13,386 bases of DNA. Source: JBGPNN01 sp041487495. GTDB lineage: Bacteria; Sysuimicrobiota; Sysuimicrobiia; Sysuimicrobiales; Humicultoraceae. The notes under the pieces are model-generated. The model searched no databases. It had not been told where the DNA came from and saw only the letters and a list, made by a program, of their open reading frames with translations. The stretch is taken from NCBI GenBank assembly GCA_041487495.1, contig JBGPNN010000074.1, positions 1 to 13,386 of the forward strand. Reading direction: 5' to 3'. The position numbers and the translations under genes were made by a program. Shown one piece after another: positions 1-8,100 of the stretch; the stretch's first letter is position 1; each line of letters starts with the position of its first letter.

Positions 1-409
1 CGTCGTTGTGGATCTCGACGAGCATGACCGCGCGGAACTGCCCCATGGCGACAGCCGGCCCCAGTTCGCGAAGCCGCTCCACGTAGACATCCACCATCGC
101 CTGGGCGTGCTCGGGCCGGGCGGCGCGGACAAACGACGGACGACGGCCGCGAGACGTGTCACCGTACAACGTAAATTGCGATACAACCAGGATACGTCCG
201 CCGACATCGAGCACCGATCGGTTCAACCGGCCGGCGTCGTCATCAAAGATGCGGAGGTAGACCGTCTTCTCAGCAAGGGCCTGCGCCTGCTCGGGGCCAT
301 CGCCGGTGGCGACGGCCAGCAGCACCGCCAGGCCCGGTCCGATCTCGCCGACAGTCTCCTGCCCGACGCGCACCGCAGCGCGCGCCACCCGCTGCACGAC
401 GGCCCGCAT
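1..409 (-). CDS. dtd: D-aminoacyl-tRNA deacylase, partial (3' end outside window)
   Basis: Dtd hydrolyses D-aminoacyl-tRNAs (and glycine mischarged on tRNA-Ala) in the cytoplasm, keeping D-amino acids out of proteins. The minus strand from the ATG at 409 reads MRAVVQRVARAAVRVG, typical for the family. The catalytic motif SQFTLYGD lies at residues 77-84, with Ser77 and Thr80 at the same numbers as in characterised Dtd. 136 full codons are present. The frame leaves the window at VEIHND plus a G, just where the conserved Gly-cisPro (NDGPVT) motif should begin, so only about 10-15 residues are missing. The ATG shares one base with the TGA of the upstream aminotransferase gene (TGATG), implying translational coupling. 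Dtd next to rel is the usual Bacillota arrangement. The identification is secure; the truncation is only the window edge. Confidence 0.96.
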   Translation of the reverse strand, partial: MRAVVQRVARAAVRVGQETVGEIGPGLAVLLAVATGDGPEQAQALAEKTVYLRIFDDDAGRLNRSVLDVGGRILVVSQFTLYGDTSRGRRPSFVRAARPEHAQAMVDVYVERLRELGPAVAMGQFRAVMLVEIHND

Positions 410-1581
410 CAGCCGACCGGTGCACCGGGTGCCGCCACGCGGCGGAGCGCGTCGCAGACCGCGCGGTTATCGTCGATCGCGTTATAAAAGTACGGCGAGA
501 AGCGGACCACTCCCGGACGGGAGTCGACGATCACGCTCCGCTCGCGCAGCCCGGCCACCACCGCCGGCGGATCGGCCACCGGCACGGTCACGATGCCTGC
601 GTGACTCCTGAGGTCGGCCGGCACCCGCGGAGCGAAGCCTGCGCCTCGCAGCCGGTCAACCAGGTCGGCGACGAGGTCCACTTGTCGGGCGCGCAGGACC
701 TCCACGCCAATCTCCAGCACGATGTCCAGACCGGCGTCCTGCGCGTAGAGCGCCGCGACGGAGGGTGTGCCACCCTCGAAACGCCGCGCGCCCGCCGCGT
801 ACTCGAACACATCGGTTCGAAACGAAAACTGCTCTTGGTGCGCAAACCAACCGACGTCATTCGGCCGCAGCCGGTCGTGCAGGGCACGCGGGACGTACAG
901 AAACGCAAAGCCCGGCCCGCCCAGCAGCCACTTCAAACCGCCGCCGACCATAAAGTCGACGCCGCCGGCATGCACGTCTGTCGGTAGTTGACCTGTGCCT
1001 TGATACGCGTCGATCAGACACAGCGCGCCGTGCGTATGGGCCATGTCGGCCACGGCCGCGATGTCCTGGATGTACCCGCTGGTAAAGTACACGTGCGATG
1101 CTACGACGAGCTGTGTGCGCGAGTGGACCGCCGCAGCGTAGTCGCCTGCCGACACGAATAGGCCGTCGCGGCTCGGGATCAGGGCGATGTCGACGCCCGC
1201 ATCCCGCTTGACGAGCCACTGGTAGATCGTCGTGGGAAACTCGAGCCGGCTCGTGACGACCCCGGGGCGCTCACGATAGTCGAAGGCGCTAGCGACGGCC
1301 GTGAGCGCGGCAGTGATCGACGGGAATAGCGCGACCTCGTCTGCATCGGCGCCGATCGCGCGGGCGCACTTGGCCCGCAGGGCGTCCATTTTCTTCAACC
1401 AGACCGCATACCACGCGGATGCGCCGTGCTCGTGCCAGAGACTCAGGAAACACTGGACGGACGCCTCGACCCGCGTCGAAAGCGCGCCGAGCGAGCAGGT
1501 ATTAAAGTAGATCGTATTGCGGAAGATCGGGAACTCCGCCCGCCATGCCTCCCACGAGGGCTTCGATCCGATCGGGGTCAT
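409..1581 (-). CDS. PLP-dependent aminotransferase class V-fold enzyme (substrate unknown)
   Basis: A 390-aa fold-type I PLP enzyme of the class V group, which includes cysteine desulfurase/selenocysteine lyase, isopenicillin N epimerase-like and kynureninase-like proteins. The N-terminus IYFNTCSLGALS (residues 24-35) matches the class V opening. The cofactor Asp is in LIDAYQGTGQLP (Asp191), and the Schiff-base Lys is in GGGLKWLLGGPG (Lys217). VVASHVYFTSG (159-169) fits a cofactor-contacting strand, and RFSPYFYN (360-367) a C-terminal substrate-binding stretch. There is no clear catalytic Cys loop in the C-terminal half, which argues against a classical NifS/IscS desulfurase. The closest feel is to kynureninase or isopenicillin-epimerase-like proteins, so the reaction is left open. 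The ATG overlaps the upstream TGA by four bases (ATGA), and its own stop overlaps dtd. It probably depends on upstream translation. In Bacillota this slot between rel and dtd is normally empty. Confidence 0.88.
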   Translation of the reverse strand: MTPIGSKPSWEAWRAEFPIFRNTIYFNTCSLGALSTRVEASVQCFLSLWHEHGASAWYAVWLKKMDALRAKCARAIGADADEVALFPSITAALTAVASAFDYRERPGVVTSRLEFPTTIYQWLVKRDAGVDIALIPSRDGLFVSAGDYAAAVHSRTQLVVASHVYFTSGYIQDIAAVADMAHTHGALCLIDAYQGTGQLPTDVHAGGVDFMVGGGLKWLLGGPGFAFLYVPRALHDRLRPNDVGWFAHQEQFSFRTDVFEYAAGARRFEGGTPSVAALYAQDAGLDIVLEIGVEVLRARQVDLVADLVDRLRGAGFAPRVPADLRSHAGIVTVPVADPPAVVAGLRERSVIVDSRPGVVRFSPYFYNAIDDNRAVCDALRRVAAPGAPVG

Positions 1582-2771
1582 GATCGGGTCGCCAACCGGC
1601 CAGCCGCGGCCATCGCGCCGAGGCGCCGCCGTACCTCCTCCAGGGTGTCGGGGCGCTTCGGATACGCGAACCGAACACGCTGGCGTCCGGCCGCCGGATC
1701 GCTATAGAAACTGCTCCCCGGGACCGCGCCAACACCGTGCCGCTCGATGAGATGGCGCGTGAAGGTCACGTCGTCGGAGAATCCGAAGCCGCTGATGTCG
1801 GTCATGATGTAGTAGGCGCCCCCCGGCGTGATACAGGTGAAGCCAGCCTCGCTGAGGATACGAAGTACGGTATCCCGCTTGACCCGGTACATCTCGGCGA
1901 GATCCGCGTAATACGACTTCGGGAAGGCGAGGGCCACGACGCCTGCCTCCTGGAGCGCGGCCGGCGCGCCAACGGTCAGGAAGTCGTGGGCCTTGCGGAT
2001 GCCGTCCGAGATGGCCGCGTTCGCGCTGATCGCCCACCCAACCCGCCAGCCGGTGACGCTGTAGGTCTTGGACATGCTGTTAATCGTCACCGTGCGCTGT
2101 GCCATGTCCGGCAGCGATGCGATGCTGAGGTGCGTGGTGCCATCGTAAAGCAGATGCTCGTAGACCTCATCGGTGATCGCCAGTACCTCCCATTCCCGGC
2201 ACAGCGCCGCGATCTGCTCGAGCTCGGCGCGCGTAAAGACCTTCCCGGTGGGATTGTGGGGCGTGTTCACAATGATCGCTCGCGTCGACGACCCGAAGGC
2301 GGCGCGCAGTTCGTCGGCATCAAACGGCATGTCGGGCTTGGTGAGGTCGAGCCTCACGTAGCGCAGCCTTGCCCCCGACAGCAGCGCGTCGGGCCCGTAG
2401 TTCTCGTAGAAGGGCTCGAACACCACCACCTCGTCGCCCGGATCAAGGACCGCCAGCAGCGTGGCCATCATGGCCTCCGTAGCACCGCACGTCACGGTGA
2501 CGTGCCGCTCCGGATCGATCTGAATCGCGTTGTACCAGGCCACCTTTTCGGCGATCGCCTTGCGCAGCCGCGGCGAGCCCCACGTAATGGCGTACTGGTT
2601 GTACCCCGCGCGCAGCGCAGCGGCCGCCGCCTCCACCAGATCCGCGGGAGGATCGAAATCGGGAAAGCCCTGGGCCAGATTGATACCATTGTGCAGGTTG
2701 GTGAGCCGCGTCATTTCCCGAATGACCGACTCAGTAAAGTAGCCGACGCGCGCGGCGGTCTGTCGCTTCAC
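1578..2771 (-). CDS. Class I/II pyridoxal-phosphate aminotransferase (kynurenine/methionine-aminotransferase-like)
   Basis: A 397-aa aspartate-aminotransferase-fold enzyme that moves an amino group between an amino acid and a 2-oxo acid in the cytoplasm. All landmark residues are visible: NLAQGFPDFDPP (31-42), NTPHNPTGK (169-177, Asn173), the pyridine-ring Asp201 with Tyr204 in TDEVYEHL, the Schiff-base Lys235 in SMSKTYSVTGWRVGW, and the carboxylate-binding Arg367 in RVRFAY. The 'INLAQGFPDFDPP...NQYA' signature is typical of the kynurenine/glutamine transaminase and YbdL-type methionine aminotransferase subgroup, and also of some DapC-type annotations, so substrate is not assigned. The start is GTG at 2771, supported by a strong Shine-Dalgarno GGAGGG at 2777-2782 with a 5-base spacer. 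It lies 26 bases after rel and overlaps the next aminotransferase by 4 bases. Confidence 0.94.
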   Translation of the reverse strand: MKRQTAARVGYFTESVIREMTRLTNLHNGINLAQGFPDFDPPADLVEAAAAALRAGYNQYAITWGSPRLRKAIAEKVAWYNAIQIDPERHVTVTCGATEAMMATLLAVLDPGDEVVVFEPFYENYGPDALLSGARLRYVRLDLTKPDMPFDADELRAAFGSSTRAIIVNTPHNPTGKVFTRAELEQIAALCREWEVLAITDEVYEHLLYDGTTHLSIASLPDMAQRTVTINSMSKTYSVTGWRVGWAISANAAISDGIRKAHDFLTVGAPAALQEAGVVALAFPKSYYADLAEMYRVKRDTVLRILSEAGFTCITPGGAYYIMTDISGFGFSDDVTFTRHLIERHGVGAVPGSSFYSDPAAGRQRVRFAYPKRPDTLEEVRRRLGAMAAAGRLATRS

Positions 2772-2776
2772 GGAAT

Positions 2777-2782
2777 CCCTCC
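2777..2782 (-). promoter_or_regulatory. Ribosome-binding site fixing the GTG start of the class I aminotransferase
   Basis: The minus strand reads GGAGGG, then ATTCC, then GTG. This strong Shine-Dalgarno sequence in the rel-aminotransferase gap justifies the GTG start at 2771. It suggests this gene initiates independently even if co-transcribed with rel. Confidence 0.8.
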
Positions 2783-2797
2783 GACGTGGACTGTGGA

Positions 2798-5011
2798 TCA
2801 GGTGCGGACGACCCGCGCTACGCTGAATACCTGCGGGACCTTCTCGATCTTCCGCATGACGGTGTGAAGCTGCCCCACACTGCGGATATCCAGCACGACG
2901 TTGGTCACCGCCACCTTATCCTTTCGCACCCTGGAGTTGGCCGACAGGATGTTGGTCTTTGCTTCCGCAATCGCGGCGGTAATGTCACTCAGCAGCCCGA
3001 CCCGGTCGAAGGCTTCGATCTCGACTTCGACCTGGTACAGCCCCTCCTGCGTGCCCTCCCATTCCACCTCCAGCAGCCGTTCGTGGTGCTCGCGAAGAAA
3101 CGCGATGTTGGGACAGTCGCTGCGATGGATGGTCACCCCACGACCCCGTGTGATGTAGCCGACGATGCGATCCCCGGGCAGCGGCGTGCAGCACCGTGCG
3201 AAATGCATGAGCACGTTGTCCACACCGCGTACGCGCACACCCTGCGGTACCCCTGGTGGGGCCGGGGCGACGGTGGGTGCGGCCGGCGCCGCATCCGCCT
3301 GGGGGGCGGGTTCCTCACCACGTAGAGCCTGGGCCACCTGGAGCAGCGAGAGGTCGCCGTTGCCAACCGCCGCCAGCAGTTCCTCGTCGGACGGCATGCC
3401 GAACTTCTCGGCGACCTCCCGCAGGCGTTCGGCCTTCATCCCCGCCGTCACGCTGCCGGTGCGGCGTAACTCCCGCTCGAGCATCTCGCGGCCGCGCACC
3501 ACGTTTTCTTGATGCCGCTCTTTCTTGAACCACTGGCGGATCTTGGCGCGCGCGCTTGTCGTCGCGACGAAACCCAGCCAGTCCCGGCTGGGCCCGGGAC
3601 TACCCTTGCTGGTCACGACCTCGACGATGTCGCCGGTGTGCAGCTTCTGCGAGAGTGGGACCAGCCGGCCGTTCACTTTGGCACCGGTACAGTGATGCCC
3701 GACATCGGTATGGATGCGGTACGCGAAGTCTACGGACGTCGCCCCCGACGGCAGATCGATGACATCGCCCTTCGGCGTAAAGACGAAGACTTCGTTCTGG
3801 AACAGGTCGAGGCGGACCGACTGGACAAACTCCCGCGCGTCCGAGAGGTCCTGCTGCCATTCCAGTAACTGGCGCAGCCAAGCCATCTTGCGGTCGACCT
3901 CGCGCTCTTGAGCGGTCCCCTTCTTGTATTTCCAGTGCGCCGCGATGCCGTATTCTGCCTCATAATGCATCTGGTGCGTGCGGATCTGGATCTCCAGCGG
4001 CTCGCCTTCATAAATGACCGCCGTGTGCAGAGATTGATACCCGCTCGTCTTGGGGTTCGCGACGTAGTCGTCGAACTCACCGGGGATCGGCTTCCATAGA
4101 GAGTGCACGACCCCAAGGGCCGCGTAACAATCCTTCACGTCATCGAGCAGCACGCGTACGCCCAGGCGGTCGTAGATGCGTGCGACGGGTTGGCCGGCAT
4201 ACTTGGGCCGCTCCATCTTTTTGGCGATGCTATAGATGTGCTTGGGACGCCCTGTGATGTGCTTCGGATCAACCTTGATGCCTGCGTGGGTCAACTCGCG
4301 GTGCAGCGCGCCGCAGACCTGATCCACGAGGCCCTGCCGGGCGCTCTCCGCCTGGGTCAGTTCCCCCGTGATCTGCTCGTACGTCTCCGGCTGAAGTTCG
4401 CGGAACGCCAGATCTTCCAGTTCCTTCTGGACGCTCCCGATGCCCAGACGCTCGGCCAGCGGGGCGTAGATGTCGAGGGTTTCCTGCGAGGTTCGCCGGC
4501 GCTTCCAGTCGGGCAGCGGGCCGATGGTCCGCATGTTGTGAAGCCGGTCGGCCAACTTGATCAACACGATCCGTACATCGTTGGCCATGGCCAGGAACAT
4601 CTTTCGCAGGCTCTCGGCCTGCCGCTCCTCGCGGCTCTGCCACTCGATCTTGCCCAGTTTGGTGACACCGTCGACGAGCGCGGCGATCTCGGCGCCGAAG
4701 CGTTCTTTGAGTTCCGTCATCTCGACGCCGGTATCTTCCAGCACATCGTGCAATAGACCCGCGGCGACCGTGGTGGGATCGAGGGGCAATCCCGCAAGGA
4801 TCGTGGCGACGGCCACCCCGTGCATGACGTAGGGCTCTCCGGAAGCCCGTGTCTGGCCCTCGTGGGCCTTGGCGGCGGCCAGATACGCCTCGCGTACGAC
4901 ATCTAGATCGGCCTTGGGGGACTGCGCGCGCAGCGTTGCCACCAGGGTCTGCACGTCGGGGGGCAGATCCTGGAACGATGCCTGTTGTCTGCGCAGGTCG
5001 AGCCACTTCAC
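2798..5011 (-). CDS. rel: Long RSH-family (p)ppGpp synthetase/hydrolase (Rel)
   Basis: A 737-aa RelA/SpoT homologue that makes and degrades the stringent-response alarmone (p)ppGpp in the cytoplasm, in contact with ribosomes. The domains run in the usual order. The HD hydrolase spans about 40-200 with Arg55, His64, His88-Asp89, Glu92-Asp93, Asp155 and Asn159 all present. The synthetase spans about 240-365 with GRPKHIYSIAKKM, GYQSLHT and EIQIRT. TGS is about 407-468. The conserved-cysteine domain has Cys607-Cys608 (RCCTP) and Cys633. ACT is about 658-737. Residues 565-590 form an Ala/Pro-rich linker. Oddly, the synthetase carries GEFDDY (311-316), the ExDD motif of monofunctional RelA, rather than the RxKD of bifunctional Rel. 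The GTG start at 5011 is the only start after an in-frame TGA at 5018-5020, with GGTGA six bases upstream. The gene follows recJ and precedes two aminotransferase genes. Confidence 0.96.
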   Translation of the reverse strand: MKWLDLRRQQASFQDLPPDVQTLVATLRAQSPKADLDVVREAYLAAAKAHEGQTRASGEPYVMHGVAVATILAGLPLDPTTVAAGLLHDVLEDTGVEMTELKERFGAEIAALVDGVTKLGKIEWQSREERQAESLRKMFLAMANDVRIVLIKLADRLHNMRTIGPLPDWKRRRTSQETLDIYAPLAERLGIGSVQKELEDLAFRELQPETYEQITGELTQAESARQGLVDQVCGALHRELTHAGIKVDPKHITGRPKHIYSIAKKMERPKYAGQPVARIYDRLGVRVLLDDVKDCYAALGVVHSLWKPIPGEFDDYVANPKTSGYQSLHTAVIYEGEPLEIQIRTHQMHYEAEYGIAAHWKYKKGTAQEREVDRKMAWLRQLLEWQQDLSDAREFVQSVRLDLFQNEVFVFTPKGDVIDLPSGATSVDFAYRIHTDVGHHCTGAKVNGRLVPLSQKLHTGDIVEVVTSKGSPGPSRDWLGFVATTSARAKIRQWFKKERHQENVVRGREMLERELRRTGSVTAGMKAERLREVAEKFGMPSDEELLAAVGNGDLSLLQVAQALRGEEPAPQADAAPAAPTVAPAPPGVPQGVRVRGVDNVLMHFARCCTPLPGDRIVGYITRGRGVTIHRSDCPNIAFLREHHERLLEVEWEGTQEGLYQVEVEIEAFDRVGLLSDITAAIAEAKTNILSANSRVRKDKVAVTNVVLDIRSVGQLHTVMRKIEKVPQVFSVARVVRT

Positions 5012-5100
5012 CGGCGGTCACCGCCAGGCCCAGCGGATCGATCCATGAGATCGTCTTGCGTATGTTCGCGGCGCTGAGAGCGCCCCCTCCTGTCGCTCAT
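5008..5100 (-). CDS. Possible 30-codon leader ORF between recJ and rel
   Basis: An ATG at 5100 opens a 30-codon frame (starting MSDRRGRSQRREH, basic and polar, no recognisable domain) that ends in a TGA overlapping the rel GTG by four bases (GTGA). It begins three bases after the recJ stop and is in frame with recJ, so it could also be a non-coding continuation of that frame. The only ribosome-binding hint is AGGG two bases before the ATG, which is too close. In its favour, it ends exactly at the rel start, and the rel ribosome site sits in a hairpin that translation of this frame would open. I cannot show that it is translated. Confidence 0.3.
   Translation of the reverse strand: MSDRRGRSQRREHTQDDLMDRSAGPGGDRR
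5013..5025 (-). promoter_or_regulatory. Hairpin covering the rel ribosome-binding site
   Basis: The minus strand reads GGCGG-TGA-CCGCC, a 5-bp G/C stem with a 3-base loop, two bases before the rel GTG. The only Shine-Dalgarno-like sequence for rel (GGTGA) lies in its 5' arm and loop. If the hairpin forms in mRNA it would hide the site, unless a ribosome finishing recJ or the small upstream frame melts it. Confidence 0.4.
5070..5084 (-). repeat. Perfect 6-bp inverted repeat in the recJ-rel gap
   Basis: GGCGCT and AGCGCC flank a 3-base spacer. No T-tract follows on the minus strand, so it is not an intrinsic terminator, and recJ-rel read-through is expected. It lies inside the small open frame at 5008-5100 and may act as an mRNA hairpin. 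Confidence 0.4.
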
Positions 5101-5103
5101 GCC

Positions 5104-8100
5104 CTACGCGCGTGCCAGATCGCCGAGGATCGCCCCAACCGGACCCATCGCCCAGGCCCGGAGATCAACCCATGCGGCTCGCTCCCGCTCGCCTTCAACG
5201 TAACGCAGCGAACGGGTCAGGTCGATCCGCCCCGAAGTCTCTGCCAGCGTGTATTGAGATGGCCCGTTATGGGGATCCTCTCGGACCACGACACCGGCCT
5301 CGACCAGGATGTCCAGGCAGGCGACGAGCGCAGCCTGAGGTAATCCGCTCCCGGGGAGCGCGCTCCCGAGGAGCGGCTCCGCCACATCCCCCGCCAGGCT
5401 CCACGGGCGATCACGAGCCGCGTCGCGAAGAGATCGATAACAGCGCACGAGCGCATCTCGCCGTGGGAAACGGGCCTCCATGAGAGTCTGGGCTGCGGCC
5501 AGAGTGTCGGGGTCGTAGGCAAGTTCGACGCTCGCGGCGCGTCCCCGGAGCCCGGCGACGGCCAGAGACTCGGCGGTCAGCCATTGGCTTCCCCGCACGC
5601 CCACCGCGACCACGTGGGTGAGATCCTCCGGCACGGCCGGATCCACCAGCAAGGTACCGGCCACGAGCGTCGCGATCCGCCCGGCCGCGAAGAGGTCTTC
5701 GAGCACGCGCCTCAACGGGACCGGCAGTCCAGCGTGATAGTAAGCGATCGACTCGGCGCGGTCGGCATGCTGCTCGCGCAGATGGCGGGCCACCGCAACG
5801 CTGTGCGCGGCGTCACTGGCTACGACGAGCGTTTTCTCGCGCCGTGTTCGATCGACCGACAGCGCGTCGAGGGACTGGCGACCGCGGCGGTCCACGATGC
5901 GCAGATTCTCCCGGACCGGAGCCGCGCTCGACACCTCGGCAAACGCGGGCCACCGCTGCCGGATCTCATCAATCATGGCCTGCGTCAGGGGGCCGGCAAA
6001 CATCCGCAGCGTGCCGGCCAGTCCATCGAGCGACGCCAGATCGCCGCTGCCTCCGACGGCATCGAGCACCACAACGGTCGCAGCCGCGGCGTCAGGATGC
6101 CGTTCGGCCCACGCGAGCGATGCCAGCACTACGTCAACCTCTCCCCGCTCCCGCGCACCCGCCAGGCGCCACGCCTCAAACGCGCTGAACGCCCCGTGGG
6201 CCGGAACTGCGCGAAGCCCGATTTCGCGAAGTGGCGGTGCCGCGAGCGCATACCAGGCCTCGACGTCGCTAGCCCTGGGGAAAATCACCATCACCGGCCT
6301 GGCGGAAGGCGCCAGGGCCGCTGCCGCCAAGAGGACCGTGGGCAACAATCCGCGCCCTGGCCCTATCCTGACGGCCAGCCTCCCGCCTGTCCGCATCCCC
6401 TCAACGACCTCGCGCTGCGGAGCGGTCATCGGGCGGCCGCGGCCCAACATGAACGCCAGGCGCGCGCCGGGTGTTCCTCCGACGGGATGGCCGAGCTCTT
6501 CGCTGTCGGCCTCGCGGCTCCACGGCGCCTCGCGTTGCACGTAGAGGTTCAGTCCCCACGCGCGGTCGCCCCCGCCCGTGACGGCGGTCGCGGCGGCCGA
6601 GTAGCGTGCCCCCGCATCCATCGATGGCGCCAGTCGCGCGGCCAGCGTCGCGCGCAAGAATCCCAGTTGCCGGCCATCGGCGGTGCAGACGCGGATCGCG
6701 TGCGGATCGCGCGGATTATGCGGATCTCTCACGAGCCTCAGCCGTTCGCCGGGACGCACACTGGGCAGCAGCGCCTGTCGACCTTCGAACGTCACGCCGA
6801 CGACCTTGGTGTTGAACGATACCGCCTGCTCAACCGCATCGAGGCGCAGGTCCAGATAGTCTTCGGCGCGCGCGAACAGCCGGTCGAGCACCGGCCCGAC
6901 ATCGGCCGTAATGGCTTCCACATCGACGTCGGGTGTGTGGAGATCCTCGACGACAAGTTGCACACCGTTTCCGTCGCGCCATCGGTCTCGTTCGACCGTG
7001 TAGGCGAGATCGAACCGTGCCTGGGTGAAGGCGAGTAACTCTGCGCGGTCCGCTTGACGGAACGCGATCGCCTCGACCGTGCGCGCGCCGTCGGTCACCA
7101 CGAGCCGCAGGTGGCTCCCGTCGCCGACCAGCCGCGTCCCGATCGCCCGAAGCCCGCGCGTCTGAAACACCGGTTCCGGATTCCCGATGCCGAAGGGCGC
7201 CAGGCGCTCGACGTCGCCGGCAACCGCCGCGGTCATGTCCTCCAGGCCGGCGTCTGCGTCGATGTCGACGAGCGGCTCGAAGTCCTCGGGCCGCAGCCGG
7301 CCCCCGACGGCACTGAGGAAGTCATCGCGGAATCGGGTGAACGCGTCCGCAGCAACGGTCACACCCGCGGCCATGGCGTGCCCACCAAAACCGATCAAAT
7401 GCCCCGCGACCTCCCCAAGCGCCTCCACAAGATGCAGCGCCGGGATGCTGCGTGCTGACCCCCGACCGATGCCGCCGTGAAGTGCGACAAGCAGGGCCGG
7501 ACGAGAGTATCGTTCGACGAGCTGCGAGGCGACGATCCCGATGACGCCAGGATGCCAGCCGTCGCGCGCAAGCACAATCGCCGGATCGTGTGCCAGGCCA
7601 TCACGCTCGACCTCGTCCACCGCGTCGGCGAGAACCACGTCGCAGAGCGCGCGGCGTTGGCGATTTAACTCATCGAGTTCGCCGGCCAGCCGCCGCGCCT
7701 CGTCGAGATCGTCGGTCAACAACAGATTGACCGCCATGCCGGCGTGGGCCAGCCGGCCGGCGGCGTTGAGGCGCGGCGCCAGCCCAAAAGAGAGGTCGCG
7801 GGCGCGTAGCGGCGGGCGCAGGTTCGCGACATCGGCGAGGGCGGCAAGCCCCGGCAGGCGCGGGCGCTCCATCCGCTTCAGACCTTCGGCCACGATGATG
7901 CGATTGTCACCCCGCAGAGTGACAGCATCGGCGACGGTGCCGAGCGCGGCCAATTCTACCACACCGTCCATCCCGGGGCCATCGACGCCACGACTGCCAG
8001 ACCGCACCCGGGACCCGAGACGCCCCAGCAGCGCGCGGGCGGTCTGCAGGGCCAGTCCCGCGGCGCAGTAGTCTGCCGCCGCCGGGGCAGCGTCGTGCCG

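Noticed and set aside
409..1581. Calling the class V enzyme a cysteine desulfurase (NifS/SufS)
   Set aside because: The PLP Lys and Asp are present, but no catalytic-Cys loop is visible in the C-terminal half and no iron-sulfur assembly genes are nearby.
1737..2867. A 376-codon plus-strand open frame opposite the class I aminotransferase
   Set aside because: It lies antisense to a gene with all catalytic motifs in place and runs into the rel 3' end; no family features.
5584..7038. A 484-codon plus-strand open frame opposite recJ
   Set aside because: It mirrors the antisense of a well-supported RecJ. It is rich in Arg, Pro and His with no recognisable domain, as expected from GC-rich third-position bias.
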